From contig NZ_JAJTWT010000003.1 of NCBI RefSeq assembly GCF_021353235.1, forward strand, positions 372,001 to 436,000: 64,000 bases of DNA, in the 5' to 3' direction. This DNA comes from Pelomonas caseinilytica. Lineage in GTDB: Bacteria; Pseudomonadota; Gammaproteobacteria; Burkholderiales; Burkholderiaceae_C. A program made the position numbers and the translations under genes. Under the pieces are notes generated by a model. The model ran no database searches. It worked only from the letters and a program-made list of their open reading frames with translations, and was not told where the DNA came from. This document shows, one piece after another, positions 26,882 through 35,280 of this stretch. Within the stretch, counting starts at the first letter, position 1. Every line of letters starts with the position of its first letter.

Positions 26882-27474
26882 GACCGGCGGCGGCACGTGG
26901 CCAGGCCGGCGCAGAGCAGCGCGCCCAGGGCCAGGGGCGCCGAGGCCGGCTCGGGCAGGTCGTTGACGACGAGGTTGTCCAGCGCGACGTAGCCGAAGCC
27001 GCGCCCGCCGCTGATGCTGACGCTCAGCACCTCCTCGCCGACGACGACGGTGGTGAAGCTGCGGCCCAGCACGGCCTGGCGGCTGCCGCTGCCGCCGCCG
27101 GCGAGCACGTAGGACACGGTGACCGGCGAGCCGACCTCGGCGTCCGGGACGTACCAGCTCTGGCCGAGGTCGAGCCGGTCGAGGTAGAAGGCCGTGCCGC
27201 CCACCGCCGTGATGCCCAGGGGATCGACGCTGTAAAGCAGGTAGGGCGTGCCGTTGAAGGCGCCCGGCAGCGGGTTGCCGCCAAGGTCTTCCGGCACCCG
27301 GTCCTCCACGCCCATGCATTGCTGGCAGGGGGCCGAGAACGCGAAGCCCTCGGTCTCGATGGTCACGGCCGAGTAGTCGTAGCGCGGCTGGTAGCTGTCG
27401 AAGGTCACGACGGCGGCCGAGGCCGGCCCGAGGGCGGCGGCCAGCAGCAGCGCGGCAAGGGCAAAGGGGCGCAT
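26878..27474 (-). CDS. PEP-CTERM exported protein
   Basis: This 198-residue protein has a signal peptide (ALAALLLAAALGPASA) and a C-terminal PEP-CTERM sorting signal: PEPASAPLALGALLCAGLATCRRR (PEP motif, hydrophobic helix, basic end, about 175-198). Exosortase systems recognise such signals in organisms that make extracellular matrix. The body has beta-sandwich character with an internal FDSYQPRYDYS opening and two nearby cysteines. No exosortase gene lies in this window. Predicted start ATG complement at 27472-27474. Confidence 0.9.
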   Translation of the reverse strand: MRPFALAALLLAAALGPASAAVVTFDSYQPRYDYSAVTIETEGFAFSAPCQQCMGVEDRVPEDLGGNPLPGAFNGTPYLLYSVDPLGITAVGGTAFYLDRLDLGQSWYVPDAEVGSPVTVSYVLAGGGSGSRQAVLGRSFTTVVVGEEVLSVSISGGRGFGYVALDNLVVNDLPEPASAPLALGALLCAGLATCRRRS

Positions 27475-27582
27475 GGTGTCTCCCGGGTGGTTGTTCTTGT
27501 ACGCAGCTGCATGCTGCCAGTGCGGTGCGAGGACAACCGCCCACCCACCCCATGTTTGCGGGGCTGCGATTCGTGGGGGGCT

Positions 27583-28188
27583 TCAGCGGCCGGCGATCAG
27601 CGTCGCCACCTCGGCGGCCGAGCGCACGCCGAGCTTGGCGAAGACGCGGGCGCGGTGGACCTCGACCGTGCGCACCGAGACGTGCAGTTCGTCGGCGATG
27701 ACCTTGTTGAGCTTGCCTGCGGCCACGCGGGTCATGACCTCGTGCTCGCGCTCCGTGAGGCTGGCCAGCCGGGCCGCGCGCTCGGCGGCCTGGGCGCCCT
27801 CGGCCTGCATGGCCGCGTCCACCGCCATGGCCTGCTCGATGCGGTCGGCCAGGGCGTTGTCGCTGTAGGGCTTCTCGAGGAAGTCGAAGGCGCCCTTCTT
27901 CAGTGCTTCCACGACCATGGGGATGTCGCCATGCCCGGTGAGGAAGAGCACCGGGTTCTTCAGCTGCCGGGCCAGCAGCTCGTCGTGCAGCCGCGTGCCG
28001 GTCATGGGCTCCATGCGCACGTCGAGCAGGAAGACGCCGCGCGGCGGCGGCTCGGCGTCGAGGGCCGCGAGCAGGGCCGGGCCGCCGTCGAAGGCGCGCA
28101 CGGCCAGGCCGCGCGAGCGCAGCAGGAAGGCGAGGGCGTCGCGCACGCCGGTGTCGTCGTCGACGAGGTGTACGGTGCCATCAGGCAT
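27583..28188 (-). CDS. dctR: FixJ/NarL-type response regulator, partner of the DctS-like kinase
   Basis: This 201-residue protein has a receiver (VDDDTGVR; phosphoacceptor Asp56 in FLLDVRMEPM; Lys in LEKPYSD) and a LuxR/FixJ helix-turn-helix (about 132-195: LTEREHEVMTRVAAGKLNK, VSVRTVEVHRARVF). I chose the ATG at 28188, matched to the receiver start; the overlap with the kinase stop is eight bases. Its kinase faces dctPQM across 110 bases that hold a palindrome, a likely DctR operator. The family role is activating C4-dicarboxylate TRAP transporter genes. Confidence 0.9.
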   Translation of the reverse strand: MPDGTVHLVDDDTGVRDALAFLLRSRGLAVRAFDGGPALLAALDAEPPPRGVFLLDVRMEPMTGTRLHDELLARQLKNPVLFLTGHGDIPMVVEALKKGAFDFLEKPYSDNALADRIEQAMAVDAAMQAEGAQAAERAARLASLTEREHEVMTRVAAGKLNKVIADELHVSVRTVEVHRARVFAKLGVRSAAEVATLIAGR

Positions 28189-30088
28189 GGGTGGCCTCCT
28201 CCCGGCTGAGGGGCAGGCTGAAGGAGAACAGCGCGCCGCCGCCCGGCGCCTCGCTGGCATCGAGCACGCCCTGGTGGGCCTCGACGATGGAGCGGCAGAT
28301 GGCCAGGCCCATGCCCATGCCGTCGGCCTTGGTGGAATAGAAGGGCGCGCACAGCTGCTCGACGCGGCGCCCGCCGAGGCCGGGGCCGTTGTCCTGCGCG
28401 TCGATGCGGACGAAGTCGCCGACGACCCGGCTGCTGACGGCGATGCGGCGCGTGCCGTCGCGGGCCTGCAGGGCGTCGGCCGCGTTGCGCACGAGGTTGA
28501 TGACGACCTGCTCGATGAGCACGGCGTCGGCCAGCACCGACGGCACGCCGGGCGCGAGCGAGAGCTCCAGCGCCACGCCGCGGCGCTGGCAGTCGCGGCG
28601 CAGCAGGTCCAGGGCGGCGCTGATGACCTCGTTGAGGTCGCAGGGCTCGTGGCGGGGTTCGCGGCGCGTCAGGAACTCGCGGATGCGCGCGACGATGCGG
28701 CCCGCGTGCGCGGCCTGCTGGCCCAGCCGCTGCAGGGCGCCGCAGACGAGTTCGTCCTGCACGCCGAGCTTGGCCAGGGAGTTGGTGATGCCGGCGCCGT
28801 AGCTGGCGATGGCGGTCAACGGCTGGTTGAGTTCGTGGGCCAGCGTCGAGGCCACCTCGCCGAGCATGGTCAGCCGTGCGTTGTGGGCCAGGGTCTCGAC
28901 CTGGCGGCGCTCGCGCTCTTCCAGCCGCCGGCGCTCTGTGATGTCGATGATGCTGCCCATCCAGCCGATCTGGCGCCCGCCGGCATCCACGAGGGGCGAC
29001 TCGAACACCATCACGTCGAGCATGCGGCCGGAGCTGTGCCGCCAGCGCGCCTCGTAGCCTTCTCGGGGCGCCTGGCCGGCGAGGTTGCGACGGTTGCGCT
29101 CGGCCACCTCGGCCAGGGCGTCGGGCGGCCAGTAGGGCATGGGCGGCAGCAGGCCGACGAGCTGCTCGGCGGGCAGGCCGACCATGTCGCAGAAGGTGCG
29201 GTTGACGTAGAGCAGCCGACCGTCGAAGTCGCGCGCACGCAGTGCGACGAGGGCCGAGTCCTCCATCGCGCGGCGCCAGGCGGCCTCGGTGCGCCCAGCC
29301 ACCTCGGCCCGCTGTACCTGGCGCATCTGCCGGCGGATCAGCCAGCTCGCCACCGCGATGAGCGGCAGGAAGCCGGCCACCAGCACCCAGGTCAGCGGCC
29401 GGGTGCCGTTGGTGGCCGGGTCGCGCAGCGTCAGCTCGACGGCGGCGTCCGTCAGCGTCGCCTGGGCCAGCGGGCTGGCGCGCAACGGGCCCGTCAGCGA
29501 CACGCGGTAGCTGGGCCGCGGCCCCTGGGCGGCGCGCAGCGGCGACTCGGTGGTGGAGGCGATGACCTGGTCGGCGCTGTCCACGAGCTGCACGTCGTAC
29601 TTGCGCGCCAGCCACCAGGGCACGCCGCGCTTGAGCATCAGGGCCGGCGCATAGCGCACGACGAGGACGCCGTCCGGCGCGACGCGCGCCGTCAGGTGCA
29701 GGGACAGGCCGTCGTCGGAGTGGGCCGACTCGGCGTCCTCCGGCACCTCGGCCAGCACGCGGTTGCGGGCGTCCAGCCAGGTGACGGACTGCCACAGCCG
29801 CCGCAGGCCGGCGTTGACCTCGGGGTGGGCGGCCAGCGTGGCGATGCTGGGCGCCTGGCCGGCCAGGCCGTCGGCCAGCTGGCGCAGGTGGGCCTGCTCC
29901 TCGTCGATGCGGTCGCGCAGCTGGGCCTCGGTGCTGAGGGCGTCGGAGATGAGGGTCTGGCGCTGCTGGTCCTGCTCGTCGGCCTCGTTGGCACGCACCC
30001 AGGCCAGCACACCCAGCACGAAAACCAGGGATAACCCCAGGGGCGCCAGCCAGAGGCTTCTCAGGATCAGCTCGCGCAGCTTCGTCAT
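28181..30088 (-). CDS. dctS: DctS-like sensor histidine kinase for C4-dicarboxylates
   Basis: This 635-residue membrane kinase has a transmembrane segment near 13-30, a periplasmic sensor region (about 31-230, sCache/PAS-like with RYAPALMLKRGVPWWLARKYD), a second membrane segment (about 233-250), a cytosolic PAS domain (about 275-390) and a kinase core. The phosphoacceptor is His418 in TLAHELNQPLTA; ATPase boxes are NLVRNAADAL, DNGPGL and GMGMGLAICRS. The arrangement (kinase, regulator, divergent dctPQM) matches dctSR systems of beta- and alphaproteobacteria. The ligand is inferred from that context. Confidence 0.88.
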   Translation of the reverse strand: MTKLRELILRSLWLAPLGLSLVFVLGVLAWVRANEADEQDQQRQTLISDALSTEAQLRDRIDEEQAHLRQLADGLAGQAPSIATLAAHPEVNAGLRRLWQSVTWLDARNRVLAEVPEDAESAHSDDGLSLHLTARVAPDGVLVVRYAPALMLKRGVPWWLARKYDVQLVDSADQVIASTTESPLRAAQGPRPSYRVSLTGPLRASPLAQATLTDAAVELTLRDPATNGTRPLTWVLVAGFLPLIAVASWLIRRQMRQVQRAEVAGRTEAAWRRAMEDSALVALRARDFDGRLLYVNRTFCDMVGLPAEQLVGLLPPMPYWPPDALAEVAERNRRNLAGQAPREGYEARWRHSSGRMLDVMVFESPLVDAGGRQIGWMGSIIDITERRRLEERERRQVETLAHNARLTMLGEVASTLAHELNQPLTAIASYGAGITNSLAKLGVQDELVCGALQRLGQQAAHAGRIVARIREFLTRREPRHEPCDLNEVISAALDLLRRDCQRRGVALELSLAPGVPSVLADAVLIEQVVINLVRNAADALQARDGTRRIAVSSRVVGDFVRIDAQDNGPGLGGRRVEQLCAPFYSTKADGMGMGLAICRSIVEAHQGVLDASEAPGGGALFSFSLPLSREEATHA

Positions 30089-30123
30089 GCCGGCAGTCTA
30101 AGAAGACCCGGGGCTGCGCGAAA

Positions 30124-30137
30124 TGTGGAACTCCACA
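30124..30137. promoter_or_regulatory. Palindrome between dctS and dctP, candidate DctR operator
   Basis: TGTGGAACTCCACA is a perfect 6+2+6 palindrome in the 110-base gap between the divergent dctS and dctP genes, 62 bases before the dctP ATG. FixJ-family activators bind such dyads. Regulation by DctR is inferred from location. Confidence 0.55.
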
Positions 30138-30198
30138 ACTACCCCCGCACGGGGCGGGTCGGAAGAATGCGGCCATTCCAATCATTCGGAGACAAACC

Positions 30199-31215
30199 AT
30201 GGCCCTGCGCCGTCTCGTCCTCGCATCCGCCGCCGCCGTGGCCACCCTGGCCGCCCTGCCTTTCGCCGCTCAGGCGCAAGCGCCCATCGTCATCAAGTTC
30301 AGCCACGTCGTGGCGCCCGACACGCCCAAGGGCAAGGGCGCCCAGCGTTTCAAGGAGCTGGCCGAGCAGCGCACCAACGGCCGCGTCAAGGTTGAGGTCT
30401 ACCCGAACAGCCAGCTCTACAAGGACAAGGAAGAGATGGAGGCCCTGCAGCTGGGCTCCGTCCAGATGCTGGCCCCGTCCCTGGCCAAGTTCGGCCCGCT
30501 GGGCGTCAAGGAATTCGAGGTCTTCGACCTGCCCTACCTGTTCAAGGACACCGACGCCTTCCGCGCCGTGACCGACGGGCAGCTCGGCCAGGATCTGTTC
30601 AAGAAGCTGGAACCCAAGGGCATCAAGGGCCTGGCCTACTGGGACAACGGCTTCCACATCATGAGCGCCAACAAGCCGCTGCACAACGTGGCGGACTTCA
30701 AGGGCATGAAGATGCGCATCCAGTCCAGCAAGGTGCTGGACGCCCAGATGCGCGCACTCGGCGCCATCCCGCAGGTCATGGCCTTCTCGGAGCTCTACCA
30801 GGCACTGCAGACCGGCGTGGTGGACGGCACCGAAGGCGTGCCGAGCAACTTCTACACGCAGAAGATCTTCGAGGTGCAGAAGCACATGACGCTGTCCAAC
30901 CACGGCCACCTGGCCTACGCGGTCATCGTCAACAAGAAGTTCTGGGACGGCCTGCCGGCGGACATCCGCACCCAGCTGGAAGGCGCCATCAAGGACGCGA
31001 CGGTCTACGCCAACGCCATCGCCAGCACCGAGAACGGCCGTGCGCTGGAAGGCATCAAGGCCAGTGGCCGCGTGACCATCCACACGCCGACTGCCGCCGA
31101 AACCAACGAGTGGAAGAAGGCCCTGATGCCCGTCCACAAGGAAATGGAAGGCCGCGTCGGCAAGGCCACCATCGAGGCCGCCTACAAGGCCGCCGGCTTC
31201 GTCGCCCCGAAGTAA
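30199..31215 (+). CDS. dctP: TRAP transporter substrate-binding protein, DctP type
   Basis: This 338-residue periplasmic protein has a signal peptide (residues 1-26, ending AAQAQA). It follows the DctP pattern closely: VIKFSHVVAPDTPKGKGAQRF near the start, a conserved NDxxW-like core region FDLPYLFKD, DNGFHIMSANKPL, MKMRIQSSKV carrying the conserved Arg that binds the substrate carboxylate, and VDGTEGVPSNFY. It captures C4-dicarboxylates and hands them to DctQM. It is the first gene of dctPQM, with a clean GGAGACAAACC RBS ahead of the ATG. Confidence 0.95.
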   Translation: MALRRLVLASAAAVATLAALPFAAQAQAPIVIKFSHVVAPDTPKGKGAQRFKELAEQRTNGRVKVEVYPNSQLYKDKEEMEALQLGSVQMLAPSLAKFGPLGVKEFEVFDLPYLFKDTDAFRAVTDGQLGQDLFKKLEPKGIKGLAYWDNGFHIMSANKPLHNVADFKGMKMRIQSSKVLDAQMRALGAIPQVMAFSELYQALQTGVVDGTEGVPSNFYTQKIFEVQKHMTLSNHGHLAYAVIVNKKFWDGLPADIRTQLEGAIKDATVYANAIASTENGRALEGIKASGRVTIHTPTAAETNEWKKALMPVHKEMEGRVGKATIEAAYKAAGFVAPK

Positions 31216-31229
31216 AGACCACCCGGTAC

Positions 31230-31298
31230 GCGCTTCGCGCGCCCCCTGGAGGGGCACTGCCAGCGGCCTGGCGGAGCCAGTTCCGCGGCAGTCGCTTG
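31230..31298. repeat. Intergenic repeat element between dctP and dctQ
   Basis: A 69-base segment contains CCCCCTGGAGGGGC followed by GCCAGCGGCCTGGC, AGCCAGTTCCGCGGC and TCGCT. The same order with small differences appears at 37453-37520 inside the nrt operon. Both lie between transporter genes on the coding strand, suggesting a repeat family that can form hairpins in the mRNA. Confidence 0.75.
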
Positions 31299-31341
31299 AT
31301 CACTCCCCGCCGGCTGGCGCCGGCGCGGGTCGGAGGAACCC

Positions 31342-31962
31342 ATGTTCAACAAAATGCTGAACCATCTGGAGGAGTGGCTGATCTCCTTCCTGATGGCCGC
31401 GGCGACGCTGGTGATCTTCGTCGCCGTCGTGCATCGCTATCTGGCCGGCGTGCCCTACATCCAGGACATCGCCCTCAAGGTCCACATGAGCTGGGCGCAG
31501 GAGCTGTGCATCATCCTCTTCGTGTGGATGTGCAAGTTCGGCGCGGCCTACGGGGTGCGCACGGGCATCCACGTCGGGGTGGACGTCGTCATCAACCGCA
31601 TGACGGACAAGAACCGCGCCCGCTTCGTCATCTTCGGCCTGCTGGCCGGCGCCTTCTTCACCGGCACCATCGCCGTGATGGGCGGCACCTTCGTGTGGGA
31701 CAACGGCGCGCACTACGCCTTCCTGCAGCTGATCGGGCAGACGCGCGACGACGTCTTCGAAGGCCCGACCACGCCCGACCTGGAGTGGCCGACATGGATG
31801 GTCTACTCCGCCATCCCGCTTGGCTCGGCCCTGATGTGCTACCGATTCCTCCAGGTGTGCGTCTCTTTCTGGAAGACGGGCGAACTGCCCAAGCATGACG
31901 AGTCCCACGTCGAGGGCATCGAAGAACAAGCCCCGCTGCAGGTCGAGGAGGCCAAGCCATGA
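31342..31962 (+). CDS. dctQ: TRAP transporter small permease, DctQ type
   Basis: This 206-residue membrane protein has four hydrophobic segments of the DctQ family, including WLISFLMAAATLVIFVAVVHRY and FVWMCKFGAAYGVRTGIHVGVD. A C-terminal cytosolic tail is charged. CGGAGGAACCC precedes the ATG. Its stop overlaps the dctM start by four bases. Confidence 0.93.
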   Translation: MFNKMLNHLEEWLISFLMAAATLVIFVAVVHRYLAGVPYIQDIALKVHMSWAQELCIILFVWMCKFGAAYGVRTGIHVGVDVVINRMTDKNRARFVIFGLLAGAFFTGTIAVMGGTFVWDNGAHYAFLQLIGQTRDDVFEGPTTPDLEWPTWMVYSAIPLGSALMCYRFLQVCVSFWKTGELPKHDESHVEGIEEQAPLQVEEAKP

Positions 31963-33242
31963 ACGCCCTCATCATCTTCAGCCTGCTGCTGGCCCTCATG
32001 CTGACCGGCATGCCGATCAGCATCTCGCTGGGCCTCACCGTCATGGCCTTCATCGTCACGATGACCCAGGTGCCCATCGAATCGGTCGCCCTCAAGCTGT
32101 TCACCGGCATCGAGAAGTGGGAGATCATGGCCGTGCCCTTCTTCATCCTGGCCGGCAACTTCCTCACGCACGGCGGCGTGGCGCGGCGGATGATCAACTT
32201 CGCCACCAGCATGGTGGGCCACTTCCACGGCGGCCTGGCGCTGGCGTCCATCCTGGCCTGCTCGATGTTCGCCCTGGTGTGCGGCTCCTCGGTCGCGACC
32301 GTGGTCGCCATCGGCTCCATCGTGCTGCCGGCCATGGTGGCCCACGGCTATCCGATGCGCTTCGGCGCGGGCGTCATCATCACCGCCGGCTCGCTCGGCA
32401 TCCTGATGCTGCCGTCGATCCCGAAGGTCATCTACGCCATCTCGACCAACACCTCCATCGGCGCCCTGTTCGTCGCCGGCCTGCTGCCCGGCATCCTGCT
32501 GGCGCTGATGCTGGCGGCGGTCACCTGGTGGATCGCCCGCAAGAACAACTACCCGCGCCTGGCCCGCGCCGGCTGGGGCGCGCGCTTCCAGGCCTTCCGC
32601 AAGAGCTTCTGGGGCCTGCTGCTCGTCGTCATCATCGTCGGCGGCATCTGGTCGGGCGCCTTCACGGCGACCGAGGCGGCGGCCATGGCGGCGGTGTACT
32701 CCTTCTTCGTGGCCATCTTCGTCTACAAGGACCTGAAGCTGTCGGACGTGCCCAAGGTGCTGAAGGACTCGGCCAACATGTCCGCGATGCTGCTCTACAT
32801 CATCACGAACGCGGTGCTGTTCTCCTTCGTGCTGACCAACGAGAACCTGCCCCACCAGCTGGCCGACTGGCTGCTGTCGATGAACCTGGGCCAGCACGGC
32901 TTCCTGTTCGTCGTCAACCTCGTGCTGCTGGGCGCCGGCAACTTCATGGACCCCTCGTCCATCATCCTGATCATGGCGCCCATCTTCTTCCCGGCCGCCA
33001 TGCAGCTGGGCGTGAACCCGGTGCACTTCGGCATCCTGATCGACGTGAACATGGAAGTGGGCCTGTGCCATCCGCCGGTGGGCCTGAACCTCTACGTGGC
33101 CTCGGGCATCTCCAAGCTCGGCATCACCGAGCTCACCAAGGCCGTCATGCCCTGGCTGCTGACGATGATCGTCTTCCTCATCATCGTCACCTACTGGCCG
33201 TGGCTGACGCTGGTGCTGCCGCAGATGATGCATATGCTCTGA
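31959..33242 (+). CDS. dctM: TRAP transporter large permease, DctM type
   Basis: This 427-residue protein has about 12 membrane helices and the DctM pattern: ALMLTGMPISISLGL near the start, FFILAGNFLTHGGVARR, CSSVATVVAIGSIVLPAM and a second half with LLGAGNFMDPSSIILIMAPIFFP and GLCHPPVGLNLYVASG. It conducts substrate-sodium symport with DctQ after delivery by DctP. Translationally coupled to dctQ, and followed by an intrinsic terminator at 33262-33285. Confidence 0.95.
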   Translation: MNALIIFSLLLALMLTGMPISISLGLTVMAFIVTMTQVPIESVALKLFTGIEKWEIMAVPFFILAGNFLTHGGVARRMINFATSMVGHFHGGLALASILACSMFALVCGSSVATVVAIGSIVLPAMVAHGYPMRFGAGVIITAGSLGILMLPSIPKVIYAISTNTSIGALFVAGLLPGILLALMLAAVTWWIARKNNYPRLARAGWGARFQAFRKSFWGLLLVVIIVGGIWSGAFTATEAAAMAAVYSFFVAIFVYKDLKLSDVPKVLKDSANMSAMLLYIITNAVLFSFVLTNENLPHQLADWLLSMNLGQHGFLFVVNLVLLGAGNFMDPSSIILIMAPIFFPAAMQLGVNPVHFGILIDVNMEVGLCHPPVGLNLYVASGISKLGITELTKAVMPWLLTMIVFLIIVTYWPWLTLVLPQMMHML

Positions 33243-33261
33243 GGCCCGCGCCTCTGCAGCC

Positions 33262-33285
33262 AAGCCCGGCCCCGGCCGGGCTTTC
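33262..33285 (+). terminator. Intrinsic terminator after dctM
   Basis: AAGCCCGGCC, CC, GGCCGGGCTT followed by TCTT lies 20 bases after the dctM stop. The stem is strong and ends in a short T-rich stretch. Confidence 0.8.
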
Positions 33286-33308
33286 TTCCATCCGCACCGC
33301 CCGATGCC

Positions 33309-34301
33309 ATGAGTTCGCTGTTCTTCCTGCTGGCCTTCATGCTCGTGGCCCTCTTCGTCTACCTGGGCCGCTACAGCGGCCGGGTCGCGGCCGAGGCCGA
33401 GCGCTTCATCGCCGCGCCGCCCGAGGCGGTACGGGCCGAGGTGGCCGACCTGGCGCGCTGGCAGGCCTGGAACCCCTGGCTGGAACATGCCCGTGACCCC
33501 CGTGCGGCCACCGCCGATGGCGACCAGCTCGCCTGGGACGTGCCGCAGGTCGGCCGCGCACGGGTCACGGCGCTGAAGCCGCCGGCGCCCGGGGCCCTGC
33601 GCCAGCGCATGGCCTTCGCGCTGCCCTTCGCCTTCAAGGGCCGCTCAGACTGGCGGTTCGAGCCGGTCCCCGGCGGCACGCGGGTGAGCTGGCGCTTCAA
33701 GGGGCGCGTGGCCTTCACGCTGCGCGCCTTCGCGGCCACGGTGCAGGGCGCCACGGCCCTGGACCTGCGCTTCGGCCTGGACCGCCTGGCCGCCGTCCTG
33801 GAGGCCACGCCGCCAGCCTACCGCCTCGACTACGCGGGCGTGCAGGCCCTGCCGGCCGGCCTGTGCGTCCAGCAGCCCCTGCGCGCCGGCCTGGATGCCC
33901 TGGCCACCGAGCTGCCTGCCCAGATCGCCGGCATGCGCGAGCGGCTGCGGGCCGCCGGCCTGGCGGCCGATGGCCCGGCCGTCGTCCACTACCTCAGGAC
34001 GCAGCTCAAGCGGCGCACGGTGGACGGACGGGTCGGCGTCGAGCTGCCCGCCGGCGCGCCGGCGCCAGCCCTGCCCGAGGGCTTCGCCGTCCATGAGCAG
34101 CCCGCCCAGTCCGCCTACCTGCTGCGTTTCGACGGCCCGCCCGAGGCCCTGGAGCTGGCCTGGTACCAGGCCATGCAGCGGTTGCGCGTGGAGCAGCGCG
34201 AGCCCCACCCGCAGCGCCCGCCCTTCGCCCGCTACCTGGCCGACCCCGCGCCCGGGCGAGCCGGCCCGGTCGAGCTGCTGCTGCCCCTCAAGCCGGCCTG
34301 A
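33309..34301 (+). CDS. SRPBCC domain fused to a GyrI-like small-molecule-binding domain
   Basis: This 330-residue protein has one N-terminal membrane segment (about 3-21). A START/SRPBCC-type domain (about 30-165) follows, with RFIAAPPEAVRAEVADLARWQAWNPW and FKGRSDWRFEPVPGGTRVSWRFKG. The second half (about 180-328) looks like a GyrI/AraC effector-binding fold, including PAQSAYLLRFDGPPEAL and LLLPLKP. The combination is found in bacterial proteins of unknown function. The ligand is unknown. Start ATG 33309. It lies between dctM and the NasT-like gene and may be independent of both. Confidence 0.7.
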   Translation: MSSLFFLLAFMLVALFVYLGRYSGRVAAEAERFIAAPPEAVRAEVADLARWQAWNPWLEHARDPRAATADGDQLAWDVPQVGRARVTALKPPAPGALRQRMAFALPFAFKGRSDWRFEPVPGGTRVSWRFKGRVAFTLRAFAATVQGATALDLRFGLDRLAAVLEATPPAYRLDYAGVQALPAGLCVQQPLRAGLDALATELPAQIAGMRERLRAAGLAADGPAVVHYLRTQLKRRTVDGRVGVELPAGAPAPALPEGFAVHEQPAQSAYLLRFDGPPEALELAWYQAMQRLRVEQREPHPQRPPFARYLADPAPGRAGPVELLLPLKPA

Positions 34302-34328
34302 GGCACGGGACTTGCACTGGCCTGGGGC

Positions 34329-34949
34329 ATGAACACGTCCCAGCCGCTCTCCCTTCCCGGCCTGCGCGTGCTGCTGGCCGACGCCGGCCAGCGCCGCAGC
34401 CCCGTCATCCGCCTGGAGCTGATCCGCCTGCGCTGCCAGCTGGTCGACGTCATCGACCTCGTCGCGCAGCCGGATGCCCTCGGCCCCGCGCTGGATCGCC
34501 TGGCGCCCGAGCTGCTGCTGATCGACTGCGACCAGCCTGCCCCCGGGATGCTGGCCCAGCTCGGCGAGGCCCTGGAGCGCCAGCCCAGGCCCGTGCTTCT
34601 CGTGGCCGAACAGATGGCGCCGCAGCAGATGCGCGCGGCCCTGCAGTCCGGCGTCAGCACCCTGCAGCTGGCCGGCCTGCCACCCCAGCGCCTGGGCGCC
34701 CTGCTGCAGCTGGCCCTGGCCCGTTTCGAGCATGACCAGACCCTGCAGCGCGAGCTGCGCCAGGCCCAGACCCAGCTCGCCGAGCGCAAGCTCGTGGAGC
34801 GGGCCCGCGGCATCCTGATGCGCGAGCAGGGCCTGGACGAGGAGGCCGCCTTCCAGCGCCTGCGCCAGCTCGCCATGGACGGTGGCCAGACGCTCGCGGC
34901 GGTGGCGGCCCGCCTGATCGACGCCGACCAGCTGCTGCGTCCGCGCTGA
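34329..34949 (+). CDS. nasT: NasT-type ANTAR RNA-binding response regulator
   Basis: This 206-residue protein has an N-terminal receiver-like domain (Asp in LLLIDCDQP near residue 60). A linker helix follows, then a C-terminal ANTAR domain (about 145-203) with the typical core AERKLVERARGILMREQGLDEEAAFQRLRQLAM. ANTAR proteins bind paired hexaloop RNA hairpins and prevent transcription termination. The leader of the downstream nrtA gene (34950-35280) has two such hairpins, so this is likely the nitrate/nitrite-responsive antiterminator. The usual NasS sensor is not adjacent. Confidence 0.92.
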   Translation: MNTSQPLSLPGLRVLLADAGQRRSPVIRLELIRLRCQLVDVIDLVAQPDALGPALDRLAPELLLIDCDQPAPGMLAQLGEALERQPRPVLLVAEQMAPQQMRAALQSGVSTLQLAGLPPQRLGALLQLALARFEHDQTLQRELRQAQTQLAERKLVERARGILMREQGLDEEAAFQRLRQLAMDGGQTLAAVAARLIDADQLLRPR

Positions 34950-35115
34950 ACGCCGAACTGGGGCGCCCTGCACAGGAGACGCCCACGATGCCCGCGATCG
35001 AGCGCACCGGCGCGGCGCAAACCGCCCGGGCGAGCGGCAGCGCTGCGCCAAGCGCGTGCGAAGCCGGTTCGCCAGGCGCAGGAAAAAGCTGGCACGCAAC
35101 CTGCTCAAACGGGAT

Positions 35116-35190
35116 GAGGCCTGCAATGGCGCAGGCCTCTCGGGCCGGCCGGCTGATGAATCGGCCGGCACTTCGGGACAACGGCGTCCG
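35116..35190 (+). promoter_or_regulatory. Candidate ANTAR/NasT target: two hexaloop hairpins in the nrtA leader
   Basis: The 331-base gap between nasT and nrtA has no gene. Hairpin P1 is GAGGCCTGC (35116-35124), loop AATGGC (35125-35130), and the exact complement (35131-35139). Hairpin P2 is GGAC (35176-35179), loop AACGGC (35180-35185), GTCC (35186-35189). Both loops have the A at position 1 and G at position 4 that ANTAR proteins require. The spacing between them (36 bases, holding another GC-rich hairpin) is longer than usual, and a T-rich run (CTCCTTTTG, 35195-35203) follows P2. The terminator hairpin itself is not clear. Confidence 0.8.
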
Positions 35191-35280
35191 ACCTCTCCTT
35201 TTGCGTCCCGCTTCCAAAGCGAAGCGCGGGCGGAGCGTGGCTGCGAAGCCGTTGCGCCCTGCACGACACAGGAGCCCGTG

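Noticed and set aside
35212..35245. Hairpin near CCGCTTC/GAAGCG in the nrtA leader as terminator
   Set aside because: Stem is interrupted and no T-run follows, so I do not call it a terminator.
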